Assembly: GCF_900766305.1 (NCBI RefSeq)
Contig: NZ_CAAFUZ010000052.1
Coordinates: 1-25,347, forward strand
Direction: 5' to 3'
DNA: 25,347 nt
Source: an uncultured Gemella sp.
GTDB taxonomy: Bacteria > Bacillota > Bacilli > Staphylococcales > Gemellaceae
Shown piece by piece: positions 1-7,923 of the stretch. The translations under genes and the position numbers were made by a program. Below the pieces are notes generated by a model. The model was given only the letters and a program-made list of their open reading frames with translations, was not told the origin of the DNA and did not search any database. Numbering within the stretch: position 1 is the stretch's first letter; the number at the start of each line of letters is the position of its first letter.

Positions 1-705
1 AGTATCTGTTTCATGCCCAATTCCTGTAACTATCGGTGTTTTACAATTGAAAATTGCCCTGATAACCTCTTCTGTATTAAAACTCCATAAATCCTCAATA
101 GATCCACCACCACGACCTAAAATTATTACATCATTGTTTCCATCATCAGCTAATTTAATATTTTTAACAATATCTTGGACTGAGTTTTCACCCTGTACCA
201 AAGTTGAGTAAATATTAATTTTTGCGATAGGAAAACGTCTTTGAATCGTTCTTGTAATATCTTGAACCGCTGCTCCTGTTTTAGCGGTAACCACTGCAAT
301 GTTTTGACTAAAACTTGGAATCCTCTTCTTATATTGAGGAGAAAATAGACCTTCTTTCTCGAGTTTTTCTTTTAATTCTAGAAACTTCTGATATAGTTCT
401 CCTATTCTATCTTTTTTCATATCAAGAACAACTAAGTTTACTTCTCCACGTTTTAAATAGAAGTCAACTTTAGTCTTAATAAGTACGGTATCACCATCTT
501 TAAAGTCTTTTGATCTTGCTCCAAACCAATTTGCTCGAATTACTGAATTTTCATCCTTTATTGAAAAGTAAATGTTATTACCATGGGGCTTGAAATTTGA
601 TATTTCACCTTTTATATATACTTCACCTAAGTATGGATCTAATTTAAACTTACGTTCAATATATTTATTTAATGCTGTGACGGTTAGATATGTTTTTTCT
701 TCCAT
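1..705 (-). CDS. xseA: Exodeoxyribonuclease VII large subunit, 5' part (runs off left edge)
   Basis: Reading the minus strand from the ATG at 705 gives 235 uninterrupted codons to the window edge. The product begins MEEKTYLTVTALNKYIERKF, the usual start of the XseA OB-fold DNA-binding domain, which fills about residues 5-100. The catalytic domain follows, with GRGGGSIEDLWSFN at about 197-210 and GIGHETD near the cut edge. Both are hallmark motifs of the family. With XseB the protein degrades single-stranded DNA to oligonucleotides in the cytoplasm. An AAGAGG ribosome binding site overlaps the nusB stop region 13 nt upstream, so it is the third gene of the asp23-nusB-xseA operon, as in Bacillus. 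The C-terminal half and any xseB lie outside the window. Identification is firm. Confidence 0.95.
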   Translation of the reverse strand, partial: MEEKTYLTVTALNKYIERKFKLDPYLGEVYIKGEISNFKPHGNNIYFSIKDENSVIRANWFGARSKDFKDGDTVLIKTKVDFYLKRGEVNLVVLDMKKDRIGELYQKFLELKEKLEKEGLFSPQYKKRIPSFSQNIAVVTAKTGAAVQDITRTIQRRFPIAKINIYSTLVQGENSVQDIVKNIKLADDGNNDVIILGRGGGSIEDLWSFNTEEVIRAIFNCKTPIVTGIGHETDT

Positions 706-718
706 CTAACTTTACCTC

Positions 719-1114
719 TTATTTTGTTGAGTTTTCTACAATTCCTTTTAATACTCCATTGATAAATTTATAACTTTCATCCTTTTCACTATATTTTTTT
801 GAAAGTTCAACAGCTTCATTAATTGAAACTTTATAAGGAATATCACTGTATAGTATTTCATATGCAGAAATACGTAAGATTTGTCTATCCATTTTTGAAA
901 GACGTTCTAATTTCCAATCTTTCAAATTATTAGAAATAATTTCATCAATTTCTTCTTTCTTTTCTAATATTTCTGTTAATGTTCTATTAACATAAATACT
1001 AGTTGAAATTTCTTCTTGTTCTAAATCTAAAAGTTCTATAAAATCTAATTCCGTATTTTCAACTTGGAATAAAATTTTAAAAACTGCTTCTCTAAGTTCG
1101 TGTCTGCTCTTCAT
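719..1114 (-). CDS. nusB: Transcription antitermination factor NusB
   Basis: The 131-residue product matches the usual length and pattern of NusB. It starts with an R-E-AVFKILFQVE segment and ends with the conserved block PYKVSINEAVELSKKYS followed by FINGVLKGI at about residues 93-126. NusB is an all-helical RNA-binding protein that pairs with NusE (S10) on boxA RNA and supports antitermination of rRNA operons. It lies between the asp23-like gene (14 nt upstream) and xseA (13 nt downstream) on the same strand, the standard Firmicute arrangement. Start ATG at 1114 is preceded by AGGAG. Nothing is unusual. Confidence 0.96.
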   Translation of the reverse strand: MKSRHELREAVFKILFQVENTELDFIELLDLEQEEISTSIYVNRTLTEILEKKEEIDEIISNNLKDWKLERLSKMDRQILRISAYEILYSDIPYKVSINEAVELSKKYSEKDESYKFINGVLKGIVENSTK

Positions 1115-1128
1115 TTATATCTCCTAAA

Positions 1129-1434
1129 TTAAAAATCAATTCCTATAATATTAACATTTACAGTTTTAGTGCTAATTTCTGTCATATTAAAAATAGAATT
1201 TCTAACATTCTCTTGAATTTTTCTTGCTGTTTTAGTTACTGAATATCCAGCTTTTAAGTTACAATACACATCAATAATTAATTCTGTACCTGCAAATTCT
1301 AATTCAACTCCACGTGAGTAAACTTTTTTTCCTAATAATTTAGAAACACCCTCTACCTCAGTTGTTGCAATATTAGCGATAACTTCTAAAGCGCTTGGGT
1401 TGATTTCTACTTTTCCTAATTTTTTTGTTTCCAT
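1129..1434 (-). CDS. yqhY: Asp23/Gls24 family protein, YqhY-like
   Basis: The 101-residue product has the Asp23 fold signature: GKVEINPSALEVIANIATTEVEGV at the N-terminus, a glycine-containing middle, then a VNVNI strand at the C-terminus. It is shorter than staphylococcal Asp23 and lacks an acidic tail. Family members are small cytoplasmic or membrane-associated proteins. YqhY in Bacillus sits next to accBC and nusB and has been connected to acetyl-CoA carboxylase activity. Here accB and accC are not adjacent: the next gene upstream is alaS, behind a terminator. The gene starts the operon with nusB and xseA and has its own extended -10 promoter. The symbol is by position and homology; the family call is much surer than the function. 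Confidence 0.88.
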   Translation of the reverse strand: METKKLGKVEINPSALEVIANIATTEVEGVSKLLGKKVYSRGVELEFAGTELIIDVYCNLKAGYSVTKTARKIQENVRNSIFNMTEISTKTVNVNIIGIDF

Positions 1435-1512
1435 TTACTTATCCTCCAAAATTATATTTAATATTAAAACAATCTAATATTAAATTATTATTTGTCCATA
1501 ATAATCCTATTA

Positions 1513-1521
1513 ATTATACCA
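1513..1521 (-). promoter_or_regulatory. Extended -10 promoter of asp23-nusB-xseA
   Basis: On the minus strand the sequence is TGGTATAAT, a perfect TATAAT with the TGn extension, about 80 bp before the ATG at 1434. No good -35 lies 16-18 bp upstream, which fits an extended -10 promoter. It sits just beyond the alaS terminator, so the operon is independently transcribed. The 23 bp around it recur exactly ahead of dnaX. Confidence 0.7.
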
Positions 1522-1532
1522 TATTTTCAGAG

Positions 1533-1593
1533 AAAAAGGGAGAGATTACCTCAAAATAGTTATTGTTGAAAATACTATTTTATCTAGGTAATC
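1533..1593 (-). terminator. Intrinsic terminator after alaS
   Basis: On the minus strand, AGGTAATC pairs with GATTACCT (8 bp; in plus coordinates 1586-1593 with 1544-1551). After an asymmetric internal loop, ACTATTTT pairs with AAAATAGT (1574-1581 with 1553-1560). A few Gs and Cs can extend the base, and TTTTT follows at 1537-1533. The plus strand has no matching T-run, so the terminator serves alaS. Confidence 0.8.
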
Positions 1594-1620
1594 CCTTCCT
1601 TATGATTTATGTATTAGTAA

Positions 1621-4242
1621 TTAAATATTAGCTAATAATTCTTCGAATGCTTTATCGATATTATCTTTATTCTTAGCTCCTGCTTGAGCCATATCTGGAC
1701 GTCCACCACCACGTCCATCACATACTGTAGCTAGCACGTTTACTAGTTTTCCAGCATTGTATTTATCAGTGATAGCTTTATCTACAGCTACAACAAAGTT
1801 TACTTTATCTTCATTTACAGAAGCAAAGGCAATAACATAGTTTTCTAATTTAGACTTAGCGTTATCAACAAGTTGTTTTAAGTGATTCATGTTTTCAGAT
1901 TCAACAACACTTGTAAGTACGTTAACACCATTAACCTCTTTAATATTATTTACTAAGTTGTTTAATTCAGCATTAGCAATTTTTTGTTGTAAACCTTCTT
2001 TTTCTTTAGATAGTTTCTTAATATCAGATTGTAATGCAGATACTTTTTCTACTACATTTGAAGCATTAGCTTTTGTTAATTTTTCAACAGAACGTAGAGT
2101 TTCTTCTTGCTCTCTTAGGTATTCGTATGCAGCTTTTCCAGTTAAAGCTTCAATTCTACGAACCCCTGCAGCTACTCCTGATTCAGAAACAATCTTGAAG
2201 ATACCTACTTCAGCACTGTTAGCATTATGAGTTCCTCCACATAGTTCGATAGAGTAATCACCAATAGAAACAACACGTACAACATCACCGTATTTTTCAC
2301 CGAATAATGCTTGAGCACCAAGTTTTCTAGCTTCAGCGATAGGCATTTCTTCTGTTTTGATTTCTAACGCATTCCAGATTTGTTTGTTCACTTCTTGCTC
2401 AACTTTTTCAATTTCTTCTTTTGTAAGTGGAGCGAAGTGAGTAATATCAAATCGTAATTTTTCATCAGTTACTAGAGATCCTGCTTGTTTAATGTGAGAT
2501 CCAACTTCATGACGAAGAGCTTCATTTAATAAGTGAGTTGCAGTATGGTTTTTCTCAACATTTAATCTATAAGCTCTATTAACTTCTAGCTTGTATTCTT
2601 TACCAACTACTAATTCACCCTCTACTACTTTAACAAAGTGAATGTGACGTTTATCAGGAAGTTTCTTAACATCAACAACTTCAGCTTTGAATCCTTCAGC
2701 TGTTACTAAACCTTTATCCGCAACTTGACCTCCACTTTCTGCGTAGAATGGAGTTTTATCAAATACAACTTTTACAATTTCTTCACCTTTATAGTTTTCT
2801 AATAGATTATCTTCTTTATCAACTATTGCTAGTACTTTACCTTCATCTGTAAGGTTAGTGTAACCTGTAAATTCGCTATCTCCTACTATTCTGCTGTATA
2901 AGTCAGATTGTACTTGCATTGAAGAATCGTCTTGACGTGAAGAACGAGCACGCTCTTTTTGTTTTTCCATTTCTTCATTGAATCCATCGATGTCTACAGT
3001 TAATCCTAATTCTTCAGCATACTCTTCTGTTAATTCAATTGGGAAACCAAAAGTATCATAAAGTTTAAATGCATCTTTACCAGAGATTACTTTAGTAGTG
3101 TCTTTAACTTCTTTAGCAATGTTGTTTAAGATAGCTTCACCTTCATTTAGTGTTTCATGGAATCTATCTTCTTCTTTTAGAATTACATCCTTAACAAAGT
3201 TTGCACTTTCTTTTACATTTGGATAGTAATCTTCCATAATTTCAGCAACAACATCAGTTAATTTATACATGAATGAGTTGTTTAAACCTAAAACTTTTGC
3301 GTATCTTACTGCACGACGTAATAATCTTCTTAAGATATATCCACGTCCTTCATTTGATGGTAAAGCTCCATCTGCAATAGCGAATGCTACAGTTCTAATG
3401 TGGTCAGCGATAACTTTAAATGCTACATCTTGTTCAGCGTTTACACCGTATTTAGCTCCTGAAAGTTTTTCGATTTCTCTGATAATAGGGATAAATAAGT
3501 CAGTATCAAAGTTTGTTGGTACATCTTGTAATACAGATACTATTCTCTCTAATCCCATACCTGTATCTATGTTTTTCGCTGGAAGTTCTGTATATGTACC
3601 ATCAGCATTGTGGTTATATTGACTGAATACTACGTTCCATACTTCAAGATATCTATCGTTTTCTCCACCTGGATACATTTCTTCTTTAGGAGACCATGTA
3701 TCAGCATCTTCCCCACGGTCATAGAAGATTTCAGTATTTGGTCCTGATGGTCCTTCACCGATATCCCAGAAGTTACCTTCAATACGAATAATTCTATCTT
3801 CTGGAAGACCAATTACATTATGCCATAGATCATATGCTTCATTATCTTCTGGGTGAATAGTTACTGATAATTTTTCTTTTTCTAAACCTAACCATTTTTC
3901 AGAAGTTAAGAATTCCCAAGCCCAAGGTACTGCTTCATTTTTGAAGTAGTCACCAATTGAGAAGTTACCTAGCATTTCGAAGAATGTGTGGTGACGTGCA
4001 GTTTTCCCTACGTTTTCAATATCATTTGTTCTAATTGATTTTTGTGAGTTAGTAATTCTTGGATTTTCAGGTATTTCTCTACCATCAAAATATTTTTTAA
4101 GAGTAGCTACTCCTGAGTTAATCCATAGTAAAGTTGGATCATCTACTGGTACTAAAGAAGCACTTGGTTCAATTTTATGCCCTTTTTCTACGAAGAAATC
4201 TAAATACATTCTTCTAATTTGTGTTGATGTTAGTTGTTTCAT
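1621..4242 (-). CDS. alaS: Alanyl-tRNA synthetase
   Basis: The 873-residue enzyme attaches alanine to tRNA-Ala and has the full bacterial architecture. The class II catalytic domain comes first (STQIRRMYLDFFVEKGH, then the HTFFEMLGNFS motif near residue 90). A helical tRNA-recognition domain follows. The editing domain carries the zinc/catalytic motifs HTATHLL and CGGTH, and a C-terminal DHHA1 domain carries DGRGGGRPDMAQAG. The chosen start is the ATG at 4242, 9 nt after an AAAGGAG site. A TTG six codons upstream is in frame, but it lies in front of that ribosome binding site and would encode it. Expression is controlled by the T-box leader directly upstream and ends at the hairpin at 1533-1593, so the gene appears monocistronic. 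Confidence 0.97.
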   Translation of the reverse strand: MKQLTSTQIRRMYLDFFVEKGHKIEPSASLVPVDDPTLLWINSGVATLKKYFDGREIPENPRITNSQKSIRTNDIENVGKTARHHTFFEMLGNFSIGDYFKNEAVPWAWEFLTSEKWLGLEKEKLSVTIHPEDNEAYDLWHNVIGLPEDRIIRIEGNFWDIGEGPSGPNTEIFYDRGEDADTWSPKEEMYPGGENDRYLEVWNVVFSQYNHNADGTYTELPAKNIDTGMGLERIVSVLQDVPTNFDTDLFIPIIREIEKLSGAKYGVNAEQDVAFKVIADHIRTVAFAIADGALPSNEGRGYILRRLLRRAVRYAKVLGLNNSFMYKLTDVVAEIMEDYYPNVKESANFVKDVILKEEDRFHETLNEGEAILNNIAKEVKDTTKVISGKDAFKLYDTFGFPIELTEEYAEELGLTVDIDGFNEEMEKQKERARSSRQDDSSMQVQSDLYSRIVGDSEFTGYTNLTDEGKVLAIVDKEDNLLENYKGEEIVKVVFDKTPFYAESGGQVADKGLVTAEGFKAEVVDVKKLPDKRHIHFVKVVEGELVVGKEYKLEVNRAYRLNVEKNHTATHLLNEALRHEVGSHIKQAGSLVTDEKLRFDITHFAPLTKEEIEKVEQEVNKQIWNALEIKTEEMPIAEARKLGAQALFGEKYGDVVRVVSIGDYSIELCGGTHNANSAEVGIFKIVSESGVAAGVRRIEALTGKAAYEYLREQEETLRSVEKLTKANASNVVEKVSALQSDIKKLSKEKEGLQQKIANAELNNLVNNIKEVNGVNVLTSVVESENMNHLKQLVDNAKSKLENYVIAFASVNEDKVNFVVAVDKAITDKYNAGKLVNVLATVCDGRGGGRPDMAQAGAKNKDNIDKAFEELLANI

Positions 4243-4273
4243 TAATTTTTCTCCTTTCAAGCTAACAAATAAA

Positions 4274-4500
4274 TAAAAAAGCCCCTTGTGTAAAATTTAT
4301 TACACAAGGGACGACTATAATCGTGTTACCACCCTAATTCGAGCACATCCTGCACTCCTCATTAGTTTTTATAACGGCTTAAATGCCGATGAAGTACTAC
4401 ATAGGTAGCATAAAAGTTCTATTATGAATCCTTTTCACCACTAGATTCTCTCTGTTGAATAATACTCTTAACTTTTAATTCCTAAACTTCATAGTATATG
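4274..4500 (-). ncRNA. T-box leader (tRNA-Ala sensing) of alaS
   Basis: The minus strand carries the T-box sequence AGGGTGGTAACACG (4322-4335). It is followed by a terminator hairpin, CCCTTGTGTAA paired with TTACACAAGGG, and six Ts (4310-4275). The TGGT in the T-box would pair with the ACCA end of uncharged tRNA and form the antiterminator. Upstream are Stem I features: an AGAGAGAATC...GGTGAAAAGGATTC distal region and a candidate specifier GCT (Ala) at 4407-4409 within TTTATGCTACC. In this family uncharged tRNA prevents termination, so alaS rises when alanine charging falls. The T-box and terminator are clear by eye. The specifier is chosen by position and gene context and is less certain. 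Confidence 0.92.
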
Positions 4501-4506
4501 TATGTT

Positions 4507-4535
4507 ATTATAAACAGATAAGTTACGTTTGTCAA
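4507..4535 (-). promoter_or_regulatory. Consensus sigma-A promoter of the alaS T-box transcript
   Basis: The minus strand shows TTGACA (4535-4530), a 17-bp spacer and TATAAT (4512-4507), a perfect match to the vegetative consensus. The -35 lies only 6 bp beyond the stop codon of the S1-domain gene. Transcription should start near 4500, at the base of the T-box leader. Confidence 0.92.
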
Positions 4536-4541
4536 TAGATT

Positions 4542-4910
4542 TTACTTAGAATTTCTCATTTCAAACATAGCTTTCTTTTGCCAAAGCTTCATGTTTTGTT
4601 TTAACGTATCAAAACCATATTCAAAATTCAATGTATCTAAGCTATTAATCTCTTTTTTATCTGTATCTTTTTTCTGTTTAAAGTTTAATGTTGCATTAAT
4701 TTTATTATCTTTTATTGATAATACTTTCACTTCTAAAATCTCATCTTGTTTGATATAACTACTTATATCAAAAATAAAACAATTAGTAATTTCAGAAATA
4801 TGAATTAATCCTACCATTTTATCTCGTGTTTCTATAAAGGCTCCGTATGGTTTTACGGCCGTTACTTTAACCTTTATAATATCGCCTGGACGAACTTCTC
4901 TATAGCTCAT
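4542..4910 (-). CDS. S1 RNA-binding domain protein, GSP13/YugI/CvfD type
   Basis: This 122-residue protein has one S1 OB-fold at residues 5-75: RPGDIIKVKVTAVKPYGAFIE, then GLIHISEI and KVLSIKDNKINATLNF. A lysine-rich linker and a short helical C-terminus follow. Small single-S1 proteins of this kind bind RNA or ribosomes and act as post-transcriptional regulators in Bacilli (GSP13 in Bacillus, CvfD in Streptococcus). The ATG at 4910 lies inside the 3' end of tkt, with an 11-nt overlap and only a weak GAGAAAA site. Translation is therefore probably coupled to transketolase. It ends the ybaB-recR-tkt operon, and I see no terminator before the alaS promoter, so some readthrough into the T-box leader is possible. 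The specific regulatory target is unknown. Confidence 0.85.
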   Translation of the reverse strand: MSYREVRPGDIIKVKVTAVKPYGAFIETRDKMVGLIHISEITNCFIFDISSYIKQDEILEVKVLSIKDNKINATLNFKQKKDTDKKEINSLDTLNFEYGFDTLKQNMKLWQKKAMFEMRNSK

Positions 4911-6876
4911 TTTTAATTTTCTCTACAACTGCTTCAACTGTAAATCCGTATTCTTCGATTACTTTATTTGCAGGTGCAGATGCTCCAAATTTATCAATTC
5001 CAATAGCTAATCCATCTAAACCAACATATTTGTACCAAAGAGCACTGTTACCCATTTCTAATGATACACGACGACGGATATTTAATGGTAGTAATTCCTC
5101 TTTATATTCTTTAGATTGTTCTTCAAATAACTCTACTGATGGCATACTTACTACACGCACTTTAGAACCATCTTTTTCTAATTCACGTGCTACATCGATT
5201 GCTAGCGCTACTTCTGATCCTGTTGCGATTAAAATAGTATCAAAGTCTGCAGATGTTTCATAAACAACGTATGCACCTTTAGCAACTTTTTCGAATGAAG
5301 AATTTTCTAAGATTGGCAAGTTTTGACGAGTTAGAACAATTGAAGTTGGTCTATCGTTAGTTTTTTGTGATAAGTACCAAGCTGCTTGTGTTTCAGTTGC
5401 ATCAGCTGGTCTGAATACATAAGTATTTGGTATTGTTCTTAATGATGCTAAGTGTTCGATTGGTTCGTGAGTCGGACCATCTTCACCTACTGCAATACTA
5501 TCATGCGTGAATACATATGTTACCGGTAAGTTTTGTAATGCTGATAATCTTAACGCACCTTTTAGATAGTCTGAGAATACGAAGAATGTACCACCAAATA
5601 CACGTACACCACCATGTAGCATTAATCCATTTAATACTGTTGCCATTGCAAATTCACGAACACCGAATTGAACATTACGTTCTGTTCTGTGAGCATCATC
5701 TTGTAAGTTATCACCTTTAATAAATGTCATATTAGAGTGAGAAAGGTCAGCTGAACCTCCGAAGAATGTAGGTAATACTGCCGCAACACTGTTAATAGCA
5801 TCTTGAGAAGAGTTACGAGTTGCTTGTGCTTCTCCTACATTTTTGAATGAGAAACTCTCTTTAGATAGACGTTTAATATCTTCACGAGATAGAACTTCTT
5901 CTAATTCTTTTGCTAACTCAGGGTATGCTGCTTTATAATCAGCATATAATTTTTCCCATTTAGCGTATTCACCTTCTCCACGGTCTGCAACATTAACTTT
6001 AAAGTCAGCATATACATCCGCTGGAATATCGAATGGTTCATTCTCCCAACCGATTTCTTTTCTAAATAATGCAGTTTCCTCTTCACCTAACGGAGCTCCG
6101 TGAACCCCATTTGTTCCTTGTCTATTTGGAGAACCAGCTCCGATAATAGTTTTAACTTCGATTAATGTTGGTTTGTCAGATTTTTTAGCTTGTTCAATTG
6201 CTGCGTTAACCACTTCAACACTTGCACCATCTTCAACTAGAATTGTATTCCATCCATATGCTTCATATCTAGCACGCACATTTTCTGAGAATGCATCTTT
6301 AGTTTCACCATCTAAACAAATGTCATTTGAATCGTATAATACTACAAGTTTATTTAATTTTTGAACTGCAGCAAAACTTGATGCTTCAGAAGCAACACCT
6401 TCCATGATATCCCCATCACCACAAATTACATAAGTATAGTGATCAAATAGATCATATCCTTCTTTATTATATTTAGCTGCTAAGTATCTTTCCGCTAAAG
6501 CCATACCAACTGCAGTTGAGATACCTTGACCAAGTGGTCCTGTTGTAGCATCGATACCTTTAGTGTGTCCAAACTCAGGGTGTCCTGGTGTTTTAGATCC
6601 CCATTGACGGAAGTTTTTAACTTCTTCTAAAGATACATCTTCAAATCCTGATAAGTGTAATAATGAGTATAATAACATTGATCCGTGTCCTGCTGATAAT
6701 ACGAATCTATCTCTATTTATCCAATCTGTTTTCTTAGGGTTTACTCTTAAATGTTTAGTAAATAAAGAATAAGCCATCGGTGCAGCACCCATTACTACTC
6801 CAGGGTGTCCTGATTTTGCTTTATTAATCGCATCAACACCTAAAACTTTTATCGCGTTAACTGATTTTTGTGACAT
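4900..6876 (-). CDS. tkt: Transketolase
   Basis: The 658-residue enzyme moves two-carbon ketol units between sugar phosphates in the non-oxidative pentose phosphate pathway, using thiamine diphosphate and a divalent metal. Visible motifs are GHPG at residues 23-26, SAGHGSMLLY at 61-70, GPLGQG at 113-118 and the diphosphate-binding GDGDIMEG at 153-160. The pyrimidine domain contains DSIAVGEDGPTHEPIEHLASLR, and the C-terminal regulatory domain is complete. Length is typical. A strong AGGAGG precedes the ATG at 6876. The gene lies 16 nt after recR and overlaps the S1-domain gene. Grouping with recR and ybaB is not the classical pairing, but the spacing supports one transcript. No key residue is missing. 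Confidence 0.97.
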   Translation of the reverse strand: MSQKSVNAIKVLGVDAINKAKSGHPGVVMGAAPMAYSLFTKHLRVNPKKTDWINRDRFVLSAGHGSMLLYSLLHLSGFEDVSLEEVKNFRQWGSKTPGHPEFGHTKGIDATTGPLGQGISTAVGMALAERYLAAKYNKEGYDLFDHYTYVICGDGDIMEGVASEASSFAAVQKLNKLVVLYDSNDICLDGETKDAFSENVRARYEAYGWNTILVEDGASVEVVNAAIEQAKKSDKPTLIEVKTIIGAGSPNRQGTNGVHGAPLGEEETALFRKEIGWENEPFDIPADVYADFKVNVADRGEGEYAKWEKLYADYKAAYPELAKELEEVLSREDIKRLSKESFSFKNVGEAQATRNSSQDAINSVAAVLPTFFGGSADLSHSNMTFIKGDNLQDDAHRTERNVQFGVREFAMATVLNGLMLHGGVRVFGGTFFVFSDYLKGALRLSALQNLPVTYVFTHDSIAVGEDGPTHEPIEHLASLRTIPNTYVFRPADATETQAAWYLSQKTNDRPTSIVLTRQNLPILENSSFEKVAKGAYVVYETSADFDTILIATGSEVALAIDVARELEKDGSKVRVVSMPSVELFEEQSKEYKEELLPLNIRRRVSLEMGNSALWYKYVGLDGLAIGIDKFGASAPANKVIEEYGFTVEAVVEKIKNEL

Positions 6877-6892
6877 AAAATGTCCTCCTAAA

Positions 6893-7489
6893 TTATAATT
6901 CTATTCTGCCAGATATAGCTCTCGATAAAGTAACCTCATCTACATATTCAATATCGCTACCGAAAGAAATACCTTGAGCTATTCTAGTAACTCTTATATC
7001 TGTATTTTTTAAATATCTCGAAATAAAACTTGCTGTTCCTTCACCTTCAGGAGATGAATTTGTAGCAAGAATTATCTCTTTTACTGTTTCATCTTGTGCT
7101 CTTTCAAAAAGGGATTTTATATTAATATCTAACGGACCAATTCCATCCATCGGCGAAATTAATCCATCAAGCACATGATATACTCCCCTATATTGTTGCA
7201 TATTCTCCATAGCAACTAGGTCATTATCATTGGCAACTACACAAATAGTCGACTTATCTCTACCAGGATCCGAACAAATATCACATACATGCTCTTCACT
7301 AAGTCTTCCACACACTTCACAGTTAGTTAATTTTTCCTTAAGATTTACTAAACTGTCTGCAAAGTTTTTAATATCATTATCATTCATTTTTAAAGTGTGA
7401 AAAGCCAATCTTACAGCTGTCTTCTTCCCTATTCCTGGTAATAAAGAATAACTTTCTATTAAATCTAAAATTGGTTTTGGATATTGCAT
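6893..7489 (-). CDS. recR: Recombination mediator protein RecR
   Basis: The 198-residue protein has the expected parts in order. A helix-hairpin-helix (SYSLLPGIGKKTAVRLAFH) lies near residues 13-31, a four-cysteine zinc finger uses C57, C60, C69 and C72, and a Toprim domain holds AMENMQQYRGVYHVLDG and SPMDGIGP. SPEGEGTASFISRYLK and a C-terminal Walker-like end follow. With RecO it helps load RecA onto SSB-coated DNA. The start ATG is 1 nt after the ybaB stop with a weak CCAGG site, so translation is probably coupled. ybaB-recR adjacency is widely conserved; dnaX usually precedes them, as here. Confidence 0.97.
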   Translation of the reverse strand: MQYPKPILDLIESYSLLPGIGKKTAVRLAFHTLKMNDNDIKNFADSLVNLKEKLTNCEVCGRLSEEHVCDICSDPGRDKSTICVVANDNDLVAMENMQQYRGVYHVLDGLISPMDGIGPLDINIKSLFERAQDETVKEIILATNSSPEGEGTASFISRYLKNTDIRVTRIAQGISFGSDIEYVDEVTLSRAISGRIEL

Positions 7490-7490
7490 C

Positions 7491-7808
7491 TTATAGACCT
7501 GGGATACTTAATCCGTTTGTAAATTTACCTAATGTTTCTTCTTTTAGTTTAGTTGATTTTTCTAATGCATCATTTACTGCTGTTAACACTAAATCTTGAA
7601 GCATTTCGATATCTTCTGGATCAACTACTTCTTCTTTAATTTTAATATCTAAAATTTTACCATCACCATTAGCAATAGCAGTAATCATACCACCTGATAC
7701 AGTTCCTTCAACTGTTTGATCTTTTAATCCTTCTTGGGCCTCTAGCATATCTTTTTGCATTTTTTGCATCTTTCTCATCATTTGTTGCATATTTCCCATT
7801 CCGCGCAT
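7491..7808 (-). CDS. ybaB: YbaB/EbfC family nucleoid-associated protein
   Basis: This 105-residue protein begins with a methionine-rich helix ([20 protein letters not shown]) and has the central family motif [22 protein letters not shown] second helix region follows, ending in LSIPGL. YbaB/EbfC proteins form homodimers that bind DNA with little sequence specificity. An AGGAGG site precedes the ATG at 7808. The gene is first in ybaB-recR-tkt-S1, with its own promoter at 7841-7869, and is separated from dnaX by 115 bp. The dnaX-ybaB-recR order is conserved in many bacteria, usually as one operon; here an internal promoter makes the latter genes independent. Confidence 0.94.
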   Translation of the reverse strand: MRGMGNMQQMMRKMQKMQKDMLEAQEGLKDQTVEGTVSGGMITAIANGDGKILDIKIKEEVVDPEDIEMLQDLVLTAVNDALEKSTKLKEETLGKFTNGLSIPGL

Positions 7809-7840
7809 AATATTTCCTCCTAATGTCTAATTATATTATA

Positions 7841-7869
7841 ATTCTATTTAAAATTTCACAACTTGTCAA
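7841..7869 (-). promoter_or_regulatory. Promoter of ybaB-recR-tkt operon
   Basis: The minus strand has TTGACA (7869-7864), 17 bp, then TAGAAT (7846-7841), matching the consensus at 11 of 12 positions. A 9-bp inverted repeat (7868-7876 with 7887-7895) overlaps the first bases of the -35 and extends upstream. Confidence 0.8.
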
Positions 7870-7923
7870 TAATTTGCAATTCATTTCAAATTATTTCATT
7901 TTATTACATAGATGTTTTTCATC

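Noticed and set aside
4240..4260. TTG start for alaS six codons upstream
   Set aside because: The reading would encode the AAAGGAG ribosome binding site; the ATG at 4242 matches the family start.
7246..7252. RecR Toprim segment reads VVANDND without the acidic residue of E. coli (VVESPAD)
   Set aside because: This position is also not conserved as Glu in Bacillus RecR, so it is ordinary variation.
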